A DNA stretch of 9,010 nucleotides. Origin: Tannerella sp. GTDB taxonomy: Bacteria; Bacteroidota; Bacteroidia; Bacteroidales; Tannerellaceae. The notes beneath the pieces were generated by a model. The model had not been told where the DNA came from, searched no databases, and worked only from the letters and a program-made list of their open reading frames with translations. Position numbers and translations under genes: made by a program. Positions 5,787 through 9,010 of the stretch are shown here, in pieces. Numbering within the stretch: the stretch's first letter is position 1; each line of letters opens with the position of its first letter. The stretch covers positions 1 through 9,010 of the forward strand of contig JAIRLL010000320.1 in the NCBI GenBank assembly GCA_031259505.1. Reading direction: 5' to 3'.

Positions 5787-6698
5787 ATGAAGATAATACA
5801 TCATAAGAAATTCGGGATGCTCCTGCTGCCGTTTGCCCTGTTTATTGCAGCGGGCGCGCAGGCTCAGCAGGTTATTTCCATGCGAATCAACGAAGTGCTG
5901 GTCGTCAACGAGAGTAACTTCGTCGATGATTACGGTGCGCGGAGCGGCTGGATTGAACTGTTCAATTCGTCTGCCGGCACGGTCAATATCGGCGGATGCT
6001 ATCTGACAAACGACCGCAACAATCCGAGGAAATATCCCATTCCCAAGGGTGATGTACTGACGAAAATTTCCCCGCGTCAACACGTGCTCTTCTGGGCTGA
6101 CGGACTGGCTAACCGTGGAACTTTTCATTTGAATTTCACGCTCGACGGAGAGAATGAAAACTACATCGCCCTGTATGACGTCGACGGCAAAACGCTGGTG
6201 GATTCGATAATCATACCGGCCGGTCAGAAGGCCGACATCAGTTTCGGCCGCAAGGACGACGGAAAAGATATTTGGACGCAACTGACGAAAGTCACGCCCA
6301 GCACAAATAACCGGACGCTGGATACGAACGAAAGAATCGAAAATTTCAAGGAAAATGACGATTTGGGCGTCGGGATGACCGTCACGGCGATGATCGTAGT
6401 ATTCATAGGACTGGTTTTGCTGTATATGTGCTTTAAATACGTGGGTAAATCGGCCATAGGAATAAGCCGCCGCCGCGCACAACGGGCGAGAGATGCGGAA
6501 AACGGACACCACAGCACGAATGCCGACGCCCTCGAATCGGGCGAAATCGTGGCTGCCATCTCATTGGCGCTGTACGAAGTGGATGAAGACGTGCATGATC
6601 TGGAAAATACCGTGATCACCATCCATAAAGTGACGCGCAATTACTCGCCGTGGAGTTCAAAAATTTACGGACTGAGAAACTATCCCCAGAAAAAATAA
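5787..6698 (+). CDS. OadG-like decarboxylase gamma/delta subunit fused to a periplasmic lamin-tail domain
   Basis: The 303-residue product is much longer than a classic OadG (about 80-100 residues). Residues 1-26 form a signal peptide ending AAGAQA. Residues about 30-170 resemble a lamin-tail (LTD) beta domain: MRINEVLVVNESNFVDDYGA, SGWIELFNSS, INIGG-like VNIGGCYLTND, HVLFWADG and FTLDGENENYIALYD. A single membrane helix follows at about 195-217 (GVGMTVTAMIVVFIGLVLLY), then a basic stretch and a cytoplasmic C-terminus with GEIVAAISLALYE (252-264) and VITIHKVTRNYSPWSSKIY. That last part is what relates it to OadG subunits, which hold the soluble carboxyltransferase to the membrane beta subunit. 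Its place between mmdA and the biotin carrier supports this. The function of the outside domain is unknown. Confidence 0.85.
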   Translation: MKIIHHKKFGMLLLPFALFIAAGAQAQQVISMRINEVLVVNESNFVDDYGARSGWIELFNSSAGTVNIGGCYLTNDRNNPRKYPIPKGDVLTKISPRQHVLFWADGLANRGTFHLNFTLDGENENYIALYDVDGKTLVDSIIIPAGQKADISFGRKDDGKDIWTQLTKVTPSTNNRTLDTNERIENFKENDDLGVGMTVTAMIVVFIGLVLLYMCFKYVGKSAIGISRRRAQRARDAENGHHSTNADALESGEIVAAISLALYEVDEDVHDLENTVITIHKVTRNYSPWSSKIYGLRNYPQKK

Positions 6699-6721
6699 TT
6701 CAAACAAATCGAACAAAAAAA

Positions 6722-7153
6722 ATGAAACAGTTCAAATATACAATCAACGGAAATATCTATAACGTAACGGTCAACAAGGTCGAAGACACTGTTGCCGAGG
6801 TAGAAGTAAACGGTACGCCCTACAAAGTATCAATGGACAGGCCGGCCAAGAAACATGTGGTAACCATCAAACGTCCGGCGCAGGCTCCGACCACTTCGTC
6901 GGGGACTCCCCTCGTCGTGCGTCCGGTCACTGCAGGCGCCTCCAAAGCCGTCAGGTCGCCATTGCCGGGCGTAATCCTGAGCATCGACTGCAAGGTTGGC
7001 GACACAGTGAAAAAAGGCCAGAAAATCCTTGTACTCGAAGCCATGAAAATGGAAAATACAATTCCTGCCGACCAAAACGGCACGATTGCCGAAATCAAAG
7101 TAAACAGGGGCGATTCGGTACTGGAAGGTGCAGAGCTGGTAATAATCAAATAA
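6722..7153 (+). CDS. Biotin carboxyl carrier protein of methylmalonyl-CoA decarboxylase
   Basis: This 143-residue protein carries biotin between MmdA and the membrane beta subunit. The N-terminal part (MKQFKYTINGNIYNVTVNKV, then VNGTPYKVSMD) is the small beta region common to OadA-type carriers. A Pro/Thr/Ser-rich linker spans about 52-72. The biotinyl domain starts at VRSPLPGVILSI (77-88) and contains EAMKMEN (106-112), so Lys109 is the residue biotin ligase modifies. It ends in GDSVLEGAELVIIK. The ATG at 6722 is chosen because it begins the domain cleanly; an in-frame ATG at 6650 would overlap the upstream gene by 49 bases. It is 23 bp after the OadG-like gene and 14 bp before oadB. Confidence 0.96.
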   Translation: MKQFKYTINGNIYNVTVNKVEDTVAEVEVNGTPYKVSMDRPAKKHVVTIKRPAQAPTTSSGTPLVVRPVTAGASKAVRSPLPGVILSIDCKVGDTVKKGQKILVLEAMKMENTIPADQNGTIAEIKVNRGDSVLEGAELVIIK

Positions 7154-7167
7154 AATGTAAATATATC

Positions 7168-8328
7168 ATGCATGACAGCTTTTTATCATTTCTGGGAGAA
7201 AACATTCAACTGTTCCTGACGTATACGGGATTTTATAACCTGACGTGGGGGCATCTCGCCATGATTCTGGTCGGACTGATTTTTATTTTTCTGGCCATCA
7301 GATACGAATTTGAACCGATGCTGCTTATCCCGATTGGATTCGGAATCCTGATAGGGAACATCCCTTTCAAGGATGCAGGATTGCAAATCGGCATCTACGA
7401 AGAAGGGTCGGTGCTGAACATCCTCTATCAGGGAGTGCGGCAAGGATGGTATCCACCGCTGATATTCCTTGGCATCGGGGCGATGACCGACTTTTCGGCG
7501 CTGATTTCAAACCCCAAACTGATGCTGATCGGCGCCGCCGCCCAGCTCGGTATCTTCGGGGCGTACACCATCGCACTGCAACTGGGATTTGAACCCAATC
7601 AGGCTGCCGCAATCGGAATCATCGGAGGAGCAGACGGCCCGACGGCCATCTTCCTCTCCTCCAAGCTGGCTCCGAACCTGATGGGCGCGATTGCCGTATC
7701 TGCCTATTCATACATGGCGCTGGTGCCCATCATACAACCGCCCTTCATGCGGTTGCTCACGACAAAAAAGGAACGCCTGATCCGTATGAAACCGCCCAGA
7801 GTAGTTTCTTCGACGGAGAAAATGATTTTTCCCATTATCGGACTGTTGCTGACATGCTTTCTTGTACCTTCGGGGATGCCGCTGCTGGGGATGCTTTTCT
7901 TCGGAAACCTGCTGAAAGAATCCGGCGTCACGCGTCGCCTTGCCGAGACAGCCCGCGGCCCGATGATCGACATTGTCACCATTCTGCTGGGCGTCACCGT
8001 CGGCGCTTCGACACAGGCGTCGCAGTTCCTCTCCTTCCAGTCGATAATGATATTCGGGCTGGGAGCGCTGTCGTTCGTCATTGCCACATGCGGAGGCGTT
8101 ATGTTCGTGAAGTTTTTCAACCTCTTTCTCAAGAAAGACAATAAAATCAATCCGCTGATTGGCAATGCGGGCGTATCGGCCGTACCCGATTCGGCACGCA
8201 TATCGCAAATCGTCGGTCTGGAATATGATTCGACCAACTACCTGCTGATGCACGCCATGGGGCCGAACGTAGCAGGCGTCATCGGCTCGGCAGTGGCCGC
8301 CGGCATACTGCTGGGTTTCCTGGGATAA
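7168..8328 (+). CDS. Sodium-translocating methylmalonyl-CoA decarboxylase beta subunit (OadB family)
   Basis: This 386-residue polytopic membrane protein releases CO2 from carboxybiotin and exports Na+. It has many hydrophobic helices and the family's signature segments. GIGAMTDFSALISNPKLMLI (102-121) comes first. Then comes IGIIGGADGPTAIFLSSKLA (149-168), in which Asp156 matches the essential aspartate of Klebsiella OadB (Asp203 there). INPLIGNAGVSAVPDSAR (327-344) and LLMHAMGPNVAGVIGSAVAA (359-378) follow; polar residues in the latter lie in the ion path. It is the last gene of the operon, its stop 46 bases before a strong terminator. The name mmdB would be usual; the sequence does not exclude another biotin-dependent decarboxylase beta subunit, but mce and mmdA upstream make methylmalonyl-CoA by far the likeliest. 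Confidence 0.96.
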   Translation: MHDSFLSFLGENIQLFLTYTGFYNLTWGHLAMILVGLIFIFLAIRYEFEPMLLIPIGFGILIGNIPFKDAGLQIGIYEEGSVLNILYQGVRQGWYPPLIFLGIGAMTDFSALISNPKLMLIGAAAQLGIFGAYTIALQLGFEPNQAAAIGIIGGADGPTAIFLSSKLAPNLMGAIAVSAYSYMALVPIIQPPFMRLLTTKKERLIRMKPPRVVSSTEKMIFPIIGLLLTCFLVPSGMPLLGMLFFGNLLKESGVTRRLAETARGPMIDIVTILLGVTVGASTQASQFLSFQSIMIFGLGALSFVIATCGGVMFVKFFNLFLKKDNKINPLIGNAGVSAVPDSARISQIVGLEYDSTNYLLMHAMGPNVAGVIGSAVAAGILLGFLG

Positions 8329-8374
8329 AAAAGATACGCGGCTTCTTCGGCCGGTAAGATCTGTGAGAAAACGA

Positions 8375-8404
8375 AAAAGTCCTGCCCTCTCCGGCGGGAC
8401 TTTT
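8375..8404 (+). terminator. Rho-independent terminator of the decarboxylase operon
   Basis: A 12-bp stem, AAAAGTCCTGCC (8375-8386) pairing with GGCGGGACTTTT (8393-8404), has a single T-G wobble and a 6-base loop CTCTCC. The 3' arm ends in TTTT followed by CTGTTT. Position directly after the last gene of the operon fits. The A-rich 5' arm means it could also act on the opposite strand. Confidence 0.85.
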
Positions 8405-8504
8405 CTGTTTGATTCATCGCTCGCCCGAAAACTTTCTTCCCCTTCCCGTCCGCATCGCTGTTCTCCCCAAAAAAGCAGTCTACGGCAATTCTTTACGATA
8501 TATC
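8405..8504. other. Non-coding stretch between terminator and MITE-like element
   Basis: I see no gene, promoter or clear structure here. Open frames through it have no recognisable protein content and cross the terminator or the repeat. Together with the elements annotated to the right it belongs to a gene-free region of about 600 bp running to the window end. Confidence 0.5.
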
Positions 8505-8625
8505 GGGAACCTCTGAAAACCCCAAAATCAAAGCTTGCGACAGAGGTAAAAGCGGAGTTTACTGAAGTAAACGAGCATTTTGCCGATGGAGCGTAGCGCA
8601 GAGTTTGGCGTTTTTAGAGGCTCCC
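8505..8625. mobile_element. 121-bp MITE-like element with 22-bp imperfect inverted ends
   Basis: The left end (8505-8526) starts GGGAACCTCTGAAAAC, and the right end (8604-8625), read in reverse, starts GGGAGCCTCTAAAAAC. The ends agree at 19 of 22 positions. Inside is a perfect smaller palindrome, GTTTACT-GA-AGTAAAC (8557-8572). The unit is too short to encode a transposase, so it would be moved by an enzyme encoded elsewhere, or be a structured REP-like sequence. I found no convincing target-site duplication at its edges. Confidence 0.6.
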
Positions 8626-8705
8626 GGCAGTTATACTGTACCCGGCATTATTTTGCAAAAAGTCCTGAAACGAAGTTCGACGGCAGTCAAAGGACATAAT
8701 TTTCA

Positions 8706-8732
8706 TTACCGCACGCGGGCGACATGCGGTAA
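8706..8732. repeat. Short inverted repeat TTACCGC-GCGGTAA
   Basis: A perfect 7-bp stem (8706-8712 with 8726-8732) encloses 13 bases. It lies between the MITE-like element and the dispersed repeat copy B, with no gene next to it. No T-run follows, so it is not a typical terminator. The rest of 8626-8761 shows nothing I recognise. Confidence 0.4.
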
Positions 8733-8761
8733 GCTCCCGTCGACGATACCGTCGCTGTCAG

Positions 8762-8926
8762 CAATGGCATCCGCCGTCCTTGCGACTGCGAGGCACGAAG
8801 CAGGAAGCAATCCAGCAGGCTGACAGTAAGCAAATAACGAAACATGTCACCGGTAGCCGTCAGGCGAAGCAGTCCAGGTTCGCGTCCGGTACTGGATTGC
8901 CACGTCGCTACGCTCCTACCAATGAC
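8762..8926. repeat. Dispersed repeat unit, copy B, with closing arm
   Basis: Bases 8762-8877 match copy A at 2797-2900, sharing the identical core TAAGCAAATAACGAAACATG. Copy B carries two extra blocks: CTGCGA, which with the preceding TGCGA makes a near-tandem, and GGAAGCA, a duplicate of GAAGCA. It then continues into TGGATTGCCACG, TCGCTACGCTCC and CCAATGAC (8893-8926). These are the complement of the GTCATTG / CAATCCA opening arm of this family, so copy B looks like a more complete composite. Nothing recognisable follows to the window end (8927-9010). Confidence 0.8.
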
Positions 8927-9010
8927 GGAATTCGACGATAACGTTGATAAACAGTGAGTTTTCCTCATTTCGGGAAATTGCTGATGATACTCCCCTTTTT
9001 GGGTGATTGC

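Noticed and set aside
8363..8596. A 77-residue + strand frame after oadB
   Set aside because: It spans the terminator hairpin and most of the MITE-like element and has no domain-like content.
8687..8968. A 93-residue - strand frame near the window end
   Set aside because: It translates repeat copy B and shares its peptide MFRYLL with the false frame over copy A; no protein family is recognisable.

Overview
The window looks like a chromosomal segment of a Bacteroidales-type bacterium (phylum Bacteroidota). The support is TAnnTTTG-type promoter boxes, start codons without clear Shine-Dalgarno sequences, the gene order L25 / peptidyl-tRNA hydrolase / S4-domain protein, and a sodium-pump operon whose OadG-like subunit carries a lamin-tail domain. 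Genus or species cannot be fixed from this sequence alone. Coding GC is moderate and the spacers are AT-rich.

Left part (1-1631, + strand): the last 37 codons of a DgkA-family lipid kinase. Next comes a wrecked double-ABC ATPase gene of the ModF type, in which two Walker A regions survive in different frames after an internal deletion and 3' loss. Last is an intact Gfo/Idh/MocA oxidoreductase.

Middle-left part (1628-3670, - strand): a translation-related cluster, rplY (L25/Ctc), pth, then an Hsp15-like S4 protein, read right to left. It converges on the oxidoreductase with a 4-base overlap. The rplY-pth spacer holds about 290 bp of dispersed palindromic repeats of the GTCATTGCGAGG / GAAGCAATCC kind.

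Middle-right part (3721-8404, + strand): a complete five-gene operon, from a promoter at 3721 to a strong terminator at 8375-8404. The order is methylmalonyl-CoA epimerase, MmdA carboxyltransferase, OadG-like membrane subunit with a periplasmic lamin-tail domain, biotin carrier protein, and OadB-type sodium-translocating beta subunit. Together they would epimerise and decarboxylate methylmalonyl-CoA to propionyl-CoA while exporting Na+, the energy-conserving end of the succinate-propionate pathway. The biotin carrier takes CO2 from MmdA to the membrane subunit. Methylmalonyl-CoA mutase and biotin ligase are not in the window.

Right part (8405-9010): about 600 bp without a credible gene. It holds a 121-bp MITE-like element with imperfect 22-bp inverted ends and a second, diverged copy of the repeat seen between rplY and pth.

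I found no RNA gene, CRISPR array or intact transposase. The least routine items are the repeat families, the collapsed ModF gene with an IS-end-like sequence at its breakpoint, and the lamin-tail/OadG fusion. I do not see strong evidence for an entirely new system.
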